Origin: an uncultured Alphaproteobacteria bacterium
Lineage (GTDB): Bacteria > Pseudomonadota > Alphaproteobacteria > UBA7887
DNA: 5,988 bases
Direction of reading: 5' to 3'
Assembly (NCBI GenBank): GCA_913044255.1
Contig: CAJWOI010000182.1
Span: 1 to 5,988 of the forward strand
In this document: positions 1 through 5,988 of the stretch, in pieces
Layout of the letters: every line of letters starts with the position of its first letter
Position numbering within the stretch: position 1 is the first letter of the stretch
The notes under the pieces: model-generated
Databases searched by the model: none
The model's input: the letters and a program-made list of their open reading frames with translations, nothing else
What the model was told of the DNA's origin: nothing
Translations under genes and position numbers: made by a program

Positions 1-971
1 CTAATCCTTATACCGGGACGCCTCACAATATCGTGATGAGAGATACGCCTCGGGCGCCCGGCGGATCGTCGTGTGGTGCGGCAACATCAGTGGCAGCGGG
101 ACTGGCGGTCGCTGGAATAGGATCCGACACAGGGGGATCAGTGCGAGTTCCGGCAGCCTGGAACGCCCTTGTGGGACTCAAAACATCGTTCGGGGCATTA
201 CCAGTACAGGGCGTCCTGCCGTTGTCGCCCAGCTTCGACACAGTTGGTCCTTTGGCTCGTTGCGTTGCAGATGCAGCAGCTTTGTTCGCTATCATGGGCG
301 CACAACCCCGCATTGATTTGGCCGGAACGAACGTTGGCAGACTTAGATTGCTGGTCGCAGAAAGTCTCGTATGGGACCACGTTGATCCCGATATAGAGAA
401 GGCAATACGTGATGCGCTTTCTCGGCTCGAGGAAGCAGGCGCAAAAATAGACTATTCTCCGATCACTGAGTTTGTTGAGATATCCGAGGCTGTGAAGCGT
501 CACGGGGGAGTCGTACTAGCTGAAGCTTACGCCAGTTGGAAAAAATTGGTAGACGAGCAAAGCGATCTAATTGATCCCTCCGTTCGTGCCCGTTTCCACC
601 AAGGCCGAGATATGAGCAGCTCCGACGTAGAGACAGTGCGAACGGCAATTCGCGAACTCACGCCCAAGTTGTATCAGCGTATGGCAGGCTATGACGCGTT
701 AGTGGCGCCGACCGTGCCGATCCCCCCGCCTCCGATCGCTGAAGTTGAAAACAATACCGACAATTACCGTGTTGCCAATGGTCGTGCACTGCGGAACACC
801 CAGCTAGGAAATCTTCTAGCTTGCTGTGCCTTAACATTACCGGTGGCGTGTGACGTGTCGCCCGCAGGGCTGATGATTATGGCACCCGCCGGCGACGATA
901 ATCGGTTGCTACGGGTAGGTGAGGCGATAGAAAGGACTATCGCGTTTCATAAAGAAGACAGCAGTAAATAA
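1..971 (+). CDS. Amidase-signature family hydrolase, 5'-truncated by the window edge
   Basis: This enzyme probably hydrolyses a carboxamide to acid and ammonia in the cytoplasm; the substrate cannot be told. The frame is open from the first base (first full codon at 3) to TAA at 969-971, giving 322 visible codons. Amidase-signature enzymes are usually about 430-470 residues, so roughly 110-140 residues are missing, including the catalytic Lys. Visible residues 20-25 read GGSSCG and 42-48 read DTGGSVR. Ser22 (cis-Ser) and Ser46 (nucleophile) are exactly 24 residues apart, as in FAAH (S217/S241). The family continues with VGLKTSFG and the DTVGPLAR stretch, and the C-terminal half has YDALVAPTVP and a Gly-Leu-rich end. 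Cys24 replaces a normally Gly/Ser position of the signature. The apparent GTG/ATG starts at 33 and 36 are internal, because conserved family residues (NPYTGTP) precede them. It could be annotated as GatA-like, but no gatB or gatC is next to it, and the family resemblance is to general amidases. Confidence 0.93.
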   Translation, partial: NPYTGTPHNIVMRDTPRAPGGSSCGAATSVAAGLAVAGIGSDTGGSVRVPAAWNALVGLKTSFGALPVQGVLPLSPSFDTVGPLARCVADAAALFAIMGAQPRIDLAGTNVGRLRLLVAESLVWDHVDPDIEKAIRDALSRLEEAGAKIDYSPITEFVEISEAVKRHGGVVLAEAYASWKKLVDEQSDLIDPSVRARFHQGRDMSSSDVETVRTAIRELTPKLYQRMAGYDALVAPTVPIPPPPIAEVENNTDNYRVANGRALRNTQLGNLLACCALTLPVACDVSPAGLMIMAPAGDDNRLLRVGEAIERTIAFHKEDSSK

Positions 972-1051
972 CATACCGTCTTGGCGAAATTTGCTGCCCT
1001 ACACCTCACAGGGAAAAGAAAGAAGGGGAACTCTTCTCAATGCGATTGCCC

Positions 1052-1069
1052 GGTATTCAGAAAAATACC
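1052..1069. repeat. Short inverted repeat (6-bp arms, 6-nt loop)
   Basis: GGTATT at 1052-1057 pairs perfectly with AATACC at 1064-1069 around the loop CAGAAA. No T run follows on either strand, so it is not a normal intrinsic terminator. It may be an attenuated end for the amidase transcript, a protein site, or chance. Confidence 0.3.
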
Positions 1070-1086
1070 CCAAAATTCTCTTGTAT

Positions 1087-1114
1087 TTGACGAGCACTGG
1101 AGCTGTGCTATCGT
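1087..1114 (+). promoter_or_regulatory. Candidate sigma-70-type promoter for amtB
   Basis: TTGACG at 1087-1092 (5 of 6 to TTGACA) is followed after 16 bases by TATCGT at 1109-1114 (4 of 6 to TATAAT). TG at 1106-1107 supplies an extended -10. Transcription would begin near 1121, leaving a leader of about 155 bases before amtB. The match is moderate and was found by eye. A weaker -10-like TATTCT lies at 1174-1179 without a well-spaced -35. Confidence 0.35.
1093..1109. promoter_or_regulatory. NtrC-box-like dyad upstream of amtB
   Basis: AGCAC at 1093-1097 and GTGCT at 1105-1109 form an inverted repeat separated by seven bases. The core GCAC-N7-GTGC has the arm sequence and spacing of the classical NtrC site, as at E. 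coli glnA (GCAC-CAACATG-GTGC). NtrC activates nitrogen-scavenging genes, including amtB, under ammonium limitation in many proteobacteria. The site is centred about 176 bases before the amtB start and falls inside the spacer of the candidate promoter. No well-spaced sigma-54 promoter was found downstream, which weakens the classical model. Confidence 0.35.
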
Positions 1115-1144
1115 CGGACAGATTTTGTGCGGGCGGGGCGTGTA

Positions 1145-1157
1145 AACAACGGTTGTT
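1145..1157. repeat. 13-base palindrome, possible operator
   Basis: AACAAC at 1145-1150 and GTTGTT at 1152-1157 are perfect reverse complements around a single central G at 1151. With a one-base centre it cannot form an RNA hairpin of full length and looks more like a dimeric protein-binding site. It lies about 120 bases before amtB, in the leader of the proposed transcript. No known regulator was assigned. Confidence 0.25.
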
Positions 1158-1262
1158 GATGAACATTTAGGCATATTCTACATCTCGGCAAACAGCATTT
1201 CTGCTAAACGCGCATCCCAACCCCACTGGATAACACTAGACCGAGCCAATAATTTGCCAACC

Positions 1263-1268
1263 GGAGAG
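1263..1268 (+). promoter_or_regulatory. Ribosome binding site of amtB
   Basis: GGAGAG lies eight bases before the ATG at 1277. It supports that start, which also gives a complete signal peptide. Confidence 0.8.
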
Positions 1269-1276
1269 AAACTAAA

Positions 1277-2587
1277 ATGAGAGTTATAAAAAAATATGTT
1301 GCGCCGGCGCTTTTCCTGGGCCTCTTGTTTTCGTCAATTATCGCGCCAGCACATGCCCAGGGCGCTGAAGCGCTTTCGGGTGCGAATACTGCATGGATCC
1401 TAACAGCTACTGCGTTGGTATTGTTTATGACCATGCCAGGTTTGGCCTTGTTCTATGGTGGATTAGTTGGTTCACGGAACGTTGTCTCGGTGCTGATGCA
1501 CTGCTTTGCCATTTGTTGCATGGCGTCCGTCCTGTGGCTGGTATGCACGTACAGCCTCGCTTTCGGCGACGGTGGCCCATTGAACGCTTACGTGGGCGGC
1601 CTAGGAAAAGCGTTCCTTGCTGGAGTTGGCATTGATTCCTCATCGGGCGACATACCAGAGACAGTTTTCTTCATGTTCCAGATGACATTTGCAATTATCA
1701 CCCCTGCCTTGATAGTCGGTGCCTATGTTGAACGCATCAAATTCAGCGCGGTGATGCTCTTCAGCCTCATTTGGTCGATACTGGTCTATGCACCAGTCGC
1801 CCATTGGGTGTGGGGCGGCGGATGGCTTGGCGCGATGGGCGTTCAGGATTTTGCAGGGGGCCTTGTCGTACATATGACGTGCGGTGTCTCCGCCCTGGTG
1901 CTTGCTTCCGTTCTTGGCCGACGCTCTGGTTTCCCAAATGAAATACAGCGCCCACACAACCCAGGGCTCGTAATGATAGGGGCTGCCATGCTGTGGGTCG
2001 GCTGGTACGGGTTCAACGCAGGTAGTGCGTTGGCGGCAGACGGCAACGCTGGTATGGCTATGACAGTGACCCATATATCGGCAGCTACTGCGGCGCTCAC
2101 CTGGATGCTGATCGAGTGGGTGGGGCACGGGAAACCGACCTTAGTGGGGATAGCAACAGGGGCTATCGCGGGTTTAGCCACGATAACGCCGGCGTCCGGA
2201 TATGTAGGCCCAGTTGGAGCGTTGTTTATCGGCGTGGCCGCAGGCGTAGTGTGCTTCTACATGTGTGGTGTGGTCAAAAACATGCTCAATATTGATGACT
2301 CGCTAGATGTTTTCGCCGTCCACGGCGTCGGTGGAGCATTGGGCACACTACTCACTGCCTTTTTCGGTGCAGCCAGTCTTGGTGGTTTGGGTCACTCGGA
2401 AAAAACCATCGGCAGCCAATTCAGTATCCAGCTGACTGGCGTTATTGCAACGCTGGTTTGGTCGGCAGTGTTAACCTTTATCATTGTGAAAATCGTACAA
2501 GCTCTTGTAGGTCTCCGCTCCAGCAGCGAGGAGGAAACTGAAGGACTTGATATCGTTACACACGGCGAGCGCGGCTACGAACTTTAG
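1277..2587 (+). CDS. amtB: Ammonium channel AmtB
   Basis: This is a 436-residue inner-membrane ammonium channel of the Amt/Rh family, normally a trimer that conducts ammonium and supports growth at low ammonia. Residues 1-27 form a Sec signal peptide (two Lys, hydrophobic core, cleavage after AHA25-27), as in E. coli AmtB, followed by about 11 hydrophobic helices. Key residues are present by motif: pore-gate Phe134 and Phe138, Phe246 (second gate), Trp179 and Ser250 (outer ammonium site), Asp191 in DFAGG, and the twin histidines His199 and His349. The C-terminal tail (residues 419-436) keeps the EEETEGLD...HGERGY pattern that in E. coli contacts P-II protein GlnK. No glnK is adjacent in this window. 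Oddities are Cys90-Thr91 before YSLAF, where E. coli has Tyr-Gly, and Cys202 at a small-residue position of the family signature. A terminator follows directly. Length matches the family (E. coli 428). Confidence 0.97.
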   Translation: MRVIKKYVAPALFLGLLFSSIIAPAHAQGAEALSGANTAWILTATALVLFMTMPGLALFYGGLVGSRNVVSVLMHCFAICCMASVLWLVCTYSLAFGDGGPLNAYVGGLGKAFLAGVGIDSSSGDIPETVFFMFQMTFAIITPALIVGAYVERIKFSAVMLFSLIWSILVYAPVAHWVWGGGWLGAMGVQDFAGGLVVHMTCGVSALVLASVLGRRSGFPNEIQRPHNPGLVMIGAAMLWVGWYGFNAGSALAADGNAGMAMTVTHISAATAALTWMLIEWVGHGKPTLVGIATGAIAGLATITPASGYVGPVGALFIGVAAGVVCFYMCGVVKNMLNIDDSLDVFAVHGVGGALGTLLTAFFGAASLGGLGHSEKTIGSQFSIQLTGVIATLVWSAVLTFIIVKIVQALVGLRSSSEEETEGLDIVTHGERGYEL

Positions 2588-2613
2588 TTCGCCATTTTAC
2601 CTTTAGTAGCAGT

Positions 2614-2642
2614 AGCGGCGGACTGATGAGGTCGCCGCTTTT
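2614..2642 (+). terminator. Intrinsic terminator after amtB
   Basis: The left arm 2614-2623 (AGCGGCGGAC) pairs with 2631-2639 (GTCGCCGCT) in a nine-pair GC-rich stem with one bulged G and the loop TGATGAG, ending in TTTT at 2639-2642. It begins 27 bases after the amtB stop. It should separate amtB from the dapC-ftsK unit. Confidence 0.8.
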
Positions 2643-2645
2643 GCG

Positions 2646-2673
2646 TTGACTACAACATGCGCATCGTTAAAGT
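2646..2673 (+). promoter_or_regulatory. Candidate promoter for dapC-ftsK
   Basis: TTGACT at 2646-2651 (5 of 6 to the -35 consensus) and TAAAGT at 2668-2673 (4 of 6 to the -10) are separated by 16 bases. They start four bases after the amtB terminator, where a new transcription unit would need a promoter. The start of RNA would be near 2680, giving a leader of about 38 bases to the ATG at 2718. The TTG at 2646 that could be read as a start codon would then be part of the -35 box. Confidence 0.4.
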
Positions 2674-2717
2674 CCGCTTTACCACGATTCACGCTGGACG
2701 CCTTGGCGCGCGTGCCG

Positions 2718-3902
2718 ATGATTAATGACCGGCTCAATTTGTTGCGGGATTATCCGTTCCGACGGTTGAATGACCTGTTGATGGGCTTGGAACAACCAAG
2801 CAACGTGAAGCCTCTAATCATGTCCATAGGGGAACCACAGCATCCTTATCCCGAGTTCGTCACTGAGGTGCTCAAGAAACATGCTGGGCTATGGGGGAAA
2901 TACCCCCCTACGAGTGGGACAAGTGAATTCCGGACGGCGGTTAGAGATTGGATTACCCAAAGATATGGCTTGCCACTGGGCATGATCGAACCAAGCAGGA
3001 ATATACTGCCGGTAGCGGGCACTCGTGAAGCCTTGTTCTCGGCGGCGCTTTTGGTAGTGCCAACAAAAAAACGGGGAGTGCAACCAACTGTCTTAATTCC
3101 GGATCCATTTTACCAAATATACTCGGGCGCCGCGATTATGGCTGGAGCCGAACCGGTGTATGTTCCGACCACGGAGGAGACTGGTTTCTTGCCAAATTTT
3201 CACGCTCTGCCCACTGATAAGTTAGAACGCGCGGCACTTGCATATCTTTGCAGCCCCTCAAATCCACAAGGTGCGGTAGCCTCGCTTAGTCAACTGAAAT
3301 CTTATATCCAGCTTGCCAGGGATCTGGATTTTGTTCTCGCCACCGATGAATGTTATTGTGAGATCTATTGCGATAAGCCGCCGCCTGGCATACTTGAAGC
3401 ATGTTCCATCGGTGTTAATAGCGTTTCGAATGTGATTGCATTCCACTCTTTGTCCAAGAGATCCAACGTGCCAGGCTTACGGTCAGGATTTGTAGTCGGT
3501 GATAGCGATCTAATTATCGATTTTGCGCGCCTGCGACAATATACGGGCGGCGCAAGTCCTGGGCCAGTGTTAGCAGCGGCGGCGGCTCTCTGGAAAGACG
3601 AAGTTCATGTAAAGACCAGCCGTCAGCTTTATCGCGAAAAATTTGATGATGCTGAACAAATCATCGGAGATCATCCACACTTTTATCGACCCGACGGCGG
3701 CTTTTACCTTTGGCTCAAAGTAGGAAACGGCGAGGCAACAGCAAGGAAATTATGGACGATGACGGGGGTGAAGGTCATGCCCGGTGCTTACTTAAGCCGT
3801 GAGGGCGACGACCCGCCTGGCAAAGCGTATATTCGATTGGCTCTGGTGCATAATCGCTCTGCAAATGCGGAAGCGCTCAACCGCATAGCGACATACTTAT
3901 AG
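2718..3902 (+). CDS. dapC: PLP-dependent aminotransferase, probable succinyldiaminopimelate aminotransferase
   Basis: This fold-type I class I/II aminotransferase of 394 residues probably converts N-succinyl-2-amino-6-ketopimelate and glutamate to N-succinyl-LL-diaminopimelate, a cytoplasmic step towards lysine and meso-diaminopimelate for peptidoglycan. Seen from the ATG at 2718: an N-terminal RLNLLRDYPF segment typical of DapC, SIGEP near 36-40, KYPPTSGT near 61-68, CSPSNPQG with Asn182, ATDECY with Asp210, SLSKRSNVPGLRSGF with the PLP Lys247, FYLW near 329-332, and substrate-carboxylate Arg373 in YIRLAL. The SLSKRSNVPG and TDECYCEIY motifs fit the DapC of beta- and alphaproteobacteria; a broader aspartate/tyrosine aminotransferase role is possible. 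The frame is open to TTG at 2646, which would add 24 residues without family resemblance and overlaps the proposed -35 box, so ATG 2718 is preferred. No strong Shine-Dalgarno sequence is seen before either start. It leads into ftsK after 11 bases. Confidence 0.85.
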   Translation: MINDRLNLLRDYPFRRLNDLLMGLEQPSNVKPLIMSIGEPQHPYPEFVTEVLKKHAGLWGKYPPTSGTSEFRTAVRDWITQRYGLPLGMIEPSRNILPVAGTREALFSAALLVVPTKKRGVQPTVLIPDPFYQIYSGAAIMAGAEPVYVPTTEETGFLPNFHALPTDKLERAALAYLCSPSNPQGAVASLSQLKSYIQLARDLDFVLATDECYCEIYCDKPPPGILEACSIGVNSVSNVIAFHSLSKRSNVPGLRSGFVVGDSDLIIDFARLRQYTGGASPGPVLAAAAALWKDEVHVKTSRQLYREKFDDAEQIIGDHPHFYRPDGGFYLWLKVGNGEATARKLWTMTGVKVMPGAYLSREGDDPPGKAYIRLALVHNRSANAEALNRIATYL

Positions 3903-3904
3903 GA
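3901..3904 (+). promoter_or_regulatory. Ribosome binding site of ftsK overlapping the dapC stop
   Basis: AGGA at 3901-3904 shares its first two bases with the dapC stop TAG (3900-3902) and lies nine bases before the ATG at 3914. This arrangement suggests that ribosomes finishing dapC help start ftsK. Confidence 0.6.
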
Positions 3905-3913
3905 ATAAGCTAA

Positions 3914-5988
3914 ATGGTGTCGCGAACACGCACACGCCCCAAACCTACACTCCTACCTCCCGGCACTGCCGACTATCTACGCCGCCGAGCCTCCGAATTG
4001 ATTGGGATAAGTTTAGGTGTGTTTGCTGCAGCTTTGTTGATTTCGCTTACAAGCTACAATCCTAACGATCCTTCTTTTAACAATTCAACCAGCGCGGCCG
4101 CTTCGAACTGGCTGGGCGGATCAGGCGCATATGTTGCAGACCTTCTCCTAAGTTTCTTTGGGATAGTTGCGTCCTTGCCTGCTTTAGCGCTTGCAGGGTG
4201 GGGATGGAAATTAATCCGACGCCACTCTTTGGATCTCGCATGGCTGCGATTAGCCGGAACCCCAGTTCTCATGCTCACCGCGTCAGCCACAATTGCTGCG
4301 TTGCCCTTACCAGTGGCTTGGGTGCATCCCGTTACCTATGGCGGCATGGTGGGAGAATTGTTGCTACGTTACCAAAACACGCTTTGCGCTTCCCTATCAG
4401 TACCGACGTGGCCTATTACTGCAGTTCTTGGGCTCGCTACCGTAGCACTCATGCCGCTAGTTCTAGGAATACAGCAGCAAGATGGGCGAGCGATTATAGT
4501 AATTATTTGGCGAAGTATACGGTGGATCGGTATCAGGGTGCTAAGATTCGCCGATAATATAATAAACACCGCATTGACCAGACCCAGAACTGTTGCGAAC
4601 GGAGGAGTGCCCCTCCGAAAAACCCCACGCCGATCCCAAAAGCGCAAGGAGCGTGTGGAGCCAAGTTTGCGGCGATCCCGAGCCAGTCAAACTGTGATGG
4701 TAGAACCGGCATCTGCACGAGCTGGGGCTCGAGAAGCCAGCGAACGCCAAGGGCTACTGCGATTGGAGAAAGATACAACAGAGCTACCGCCTCTAAACTT
4801 ATTGGCGGGCTCTGATGAACGCCCGATCCGTACGGCACTCGACGACAACGCTCTAGCACAAAACGCCCGTCTGCTCGAATCCGTTCTCAAAGAATTTAAC
4901 GTTCACGGTGAAATAAATCGGGTGCGTCAAGGGCCGGTAGTAACGCGTTACGAGCTTGAACCGGCACCTGGCACTCGTTCAGCCCGCGTTATAGCATTGG
5001 CAGACGATATTGCGCGATCTATGAGTGAGATCTCGGCACGAGCGGCTGTTGTACCTGGCCAAAATGCAATAGGTATTGAGGTTCCTAACCCGCACCGGGA
5101 AACGGTGTACTTGCGGGAGCTTCTTGGGTCGGCAGACTATGAAAACGCGAGCTATCAGCTGCCGCTAGCGCTAGGCAAAGACATCAGTGGCGTGCCCATT
5201 GTCGTTGATCTCGCCCGAATGCCTCACCTGCTAGTTGCTGGCACCACCGGCTCAGGCAAGTCTGTGGCCATAAACAGCATGATCCTATCATTGCTATACA
5301 GGCTGCGACCTGAGTTGTGTCGGCTAATTATGATTGACCCAAAGATGCTTGAATTGGCGATTTATGACGGCATCCCCCATTTACTTCATCCGGTCGTTAC
5401 TGATCCCAAAAAAGCAGTAGTGGCGCTTAAATGGGCTGTGAGGGAAATGAACCAACGCTACCGCCTGATGTCTAACTTAAACGTCCGCAATATTACCGGT
5501 TACAACAAGCGCATCCAGGACGCACTTGCAAAGCAAGAAAGGCTTACTCGAACAGTGCAGACTGGATTTGATCCTGAGACTGGGAAGCCAATATACGAGG
5601 AACAGCCTCTGGAAATGGATACTCTGCCTTTACTAATCATCGTAGTAGATGAAATGGCTGACCTCATGCTAGTCGCGGGTAAGGATATAGAAGTAGCTAT
5701 TCAATCACTTGCCCAACGCGCACGAGCTGCGGGAATCCATTTAATTATCGCCACCCAACGTCCGTCAGTCGATGTTATCACCGGCACTATTAAGGCCAAT
5801 CTGCCCACAAGAATCAGCTTCCAGGTCACTTCAAAAATAGACAGCCGGACAATACTTGGAGAACAGGGTGCGGAACAACTGTTGGGCATGGGAGATATGC
5901 TTTATATGGCGGGCGGCGGTCAAATTAGTCGGGTACACGGGCCATTTGTCAGCGAACAAGAAGTAGAGAAAGTCGTCGTGTTCCTGCG
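3914..5988 (+). CDS. ftsK: DNA translocase FtsK, 3'-truncated by the window edge
   Basis: FtsK is a septal, membrane-anchored hexameric ATPase that pumps DNA during division and helps resolve chromosome dimers at dif with XerCD. The frame is open from ATG 3914 to the window end: 691 full codons with no stop. Hydrophobic segments lie near residues 29-46, 72-96, 112-135 and 166-187 (the FtsK 4TM domain). A short Arg-rich linker follows (about 222-300), much shorter than the E. coli linker. The alpha domain spans about 305-405 and the RecA-like beta domain starts near 415. Walker A is GTTGSGKS at 443-450 and Walker B is LLIIVVDE at 573-580. ATQRPSVDVITG at 613-624 and the SKIDSRTILGEQGAEQLLGMGDMLY stretch are near-invariant FtsK sequence. 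The end of the motor and the DNA-reading gamma domain lie outside the window. Its wording is alphaproteobacterial. It follows dapC by 11 bases and is probably co-transcribed. Confidence 0.96.
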   Translation, partial: MVSRTRTRPKPTLLPPGTADYLRRRASELIGISLGVFAAALLISLTSYNPNDPSFNNSTSAAASNWLGGSGAYVADLLLSFFGIVASLPALALAGWGWKLIRRHSLDLAWLRLAGTPVLMLTASATIAALPLPVAWVHPVTYGGMVGELLLRYQNTLCASLSVPTWPITAVLGLATVALMPLVLGIQQQDGRAIIVIIWRSIRWIGIRVLRFADNIINTALTRPRTVANGGVPLRKTPRRSQKRKERVEPSLRRSRASQTVMVEPASARAGAREASERQGLLRLEKDTTELPPLNLLAGSDERPIRTALDDNALAQNARLLESVLKEFNVHGEINRVRQGPVVTRYELEPAPGTRSARVIALADDIARSMSEISARAAVVPGQNAIGIEVPNPHRETVYLRELLGSADYENASYQLPLALGKDISGVPIVVDLARMPHLLVAGTTGSGKSVAINSMILSLLYRLRPELCRLIMIDPKMLELAIYDGIPHLLHPVVTDPKKAVVALKWAVREMNQRYRLMSNLNVRNITGYNKRIQDALAKQERLTRTVQTGFDPETGKPIYEEQPLEMDTLPLLIIVVDEMADLMLVAGKDIEVAIQSLAQRARAAGIHLIIATQRPSVDVITGTIKANLPTRISFQVTSKIDSRTILGEQGAEQLLGMGDMLYMAGGGQISRVHGPFVSEQEVEKVVVFL

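Larger units (their letters stand above)
972..1276. other. Intergenic region, amidase to amtB
   Basis: These 305 bases hold no convincing gene on either strand. In particular there is no small glnK/P-II gene, which often precedes amtB. No strong terminator follows the amidase: the only near-stop stem (CCCT at 997-1000 with AGGG at 1010-1013) has four pairs and no T run. The region does contain a weak hairpin, a candidate promoter with an internal dyad, and a short palindrome, listed separately. I scanned for the sigma-54 pattern GG-N10-GC and found only mis-spaced versions (spacing 8 or 11). Confidence 0.8.

Noticed and set aside
23..313. Antisense frame opposite the amidase signature
   Set aside because: It is the mirror of the conserved Gly/Ser-rich amidase core and shows no independent protein features.
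981..997. Possible sigma-54 promoter (TTGGCGAAATTTGCTG)
   Set aside because: The GG to GC spacing is 8 (or 11 using the next GC), not the required 10, and it lies about 290 bases before amtB.
997..1013. Possible terminator after the amidase
   Set aside because: The stem has only four pairs with a nine-base loop, and an A-rich rather than T-rich stretch follows.
1116..1130. Possible sigma-54 promoter after the NtrC-like dyad
   Set aside because: GG at 1116-1117 and GC at 1129-1130 are separated by 11 bases rather than 10, and the flanking bases match the consensus poorly.
1640..2128. Long antisense open frame (162 codons) within amtB
   Set aside because: It lies wholly opposite a clear, well-conserved amtB, its translation is rich in His, Arg and Pro as expected from a shadow frame, and no family features or ribosome site were seen.
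4198..4557. 119-codon + strand frame inside ftsK
   Set aside because: It overlaps the membrane domain of ftsK in another frame, and the ftsK frame is continuous with recognisable helices throughout.
4533..4859. 108-codon antisense frame opposite the ftsK linker
   Set aside because: The linker is Arg-rich and low in constraint, which favours chance open frames on the other strand; no promoter or ribosome site supports it.
1..5988. A novel defence, mobile or RNA-based system
   Set aside because: All four genes belong to well-known housekeeping or nitrogen-related families, the gaps are short, and no repeats arrays, transposase, toxin or structured RNA was seen.

Overview
The window carries four protein genes, all on the + strand: the 3' part of an amidase-signature hydrolase gene (its start lies before base 1), a complete ammonium channel gene (amtB), a complete PLP-dependent aminotransferase that best resembles succinyldiaminopimelate aminotransferase (dapC), and the first 691 codons of the DNA translocase gene ftsK (its end lies beyond base 5988). 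The wording of the FtsK motor domain, the form of the AmtB loop between helices 2 and 3, and the recalled order amtB - aminotransferase - ftsK point to an alphaproteobacterium, perhaps close to Rhodospirillales. Base composition looks moderate, and codons such as ATA, CTA, TTA and AGA are used freely. The lineage is inferred from the protein sequences and was not searched.

Layout: 1-971 amidase (partial); 972-1276 a 305-base gap with no gene but several regulatory-looking elements, including a candidate promoter with an NtrC-box-like dyad in its spacer and a downstream short palindrome; 1277-2587 amtB with a clear signal peptide; 2614-2642 a good intrinsic terminator; 2646-2673 a candidate promoter directly after it; 2718-3902 dapC; 3914-5988 ftsK (partial), only 11 bases after dapC and with its ribosome binding site overlapping the dapC stop codon.

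The genes fall into two themes. The amidase (an ammonia-releasing enzyme of unknown substrate) and AmtB concern nitrogen, but the 305-base gap suggests separate transcription. dapC and ftsK look like one operon linking meso-diaminopimelate/lysine synthesis, and so peptidoglycan supply, with chromosome segregation at the division septum. I found no mobile element, CRISPR array, tRNA/rRNA or defence gene and no evidence of a new system. The most useful second looks are the amtB control region and the true start of dapC.
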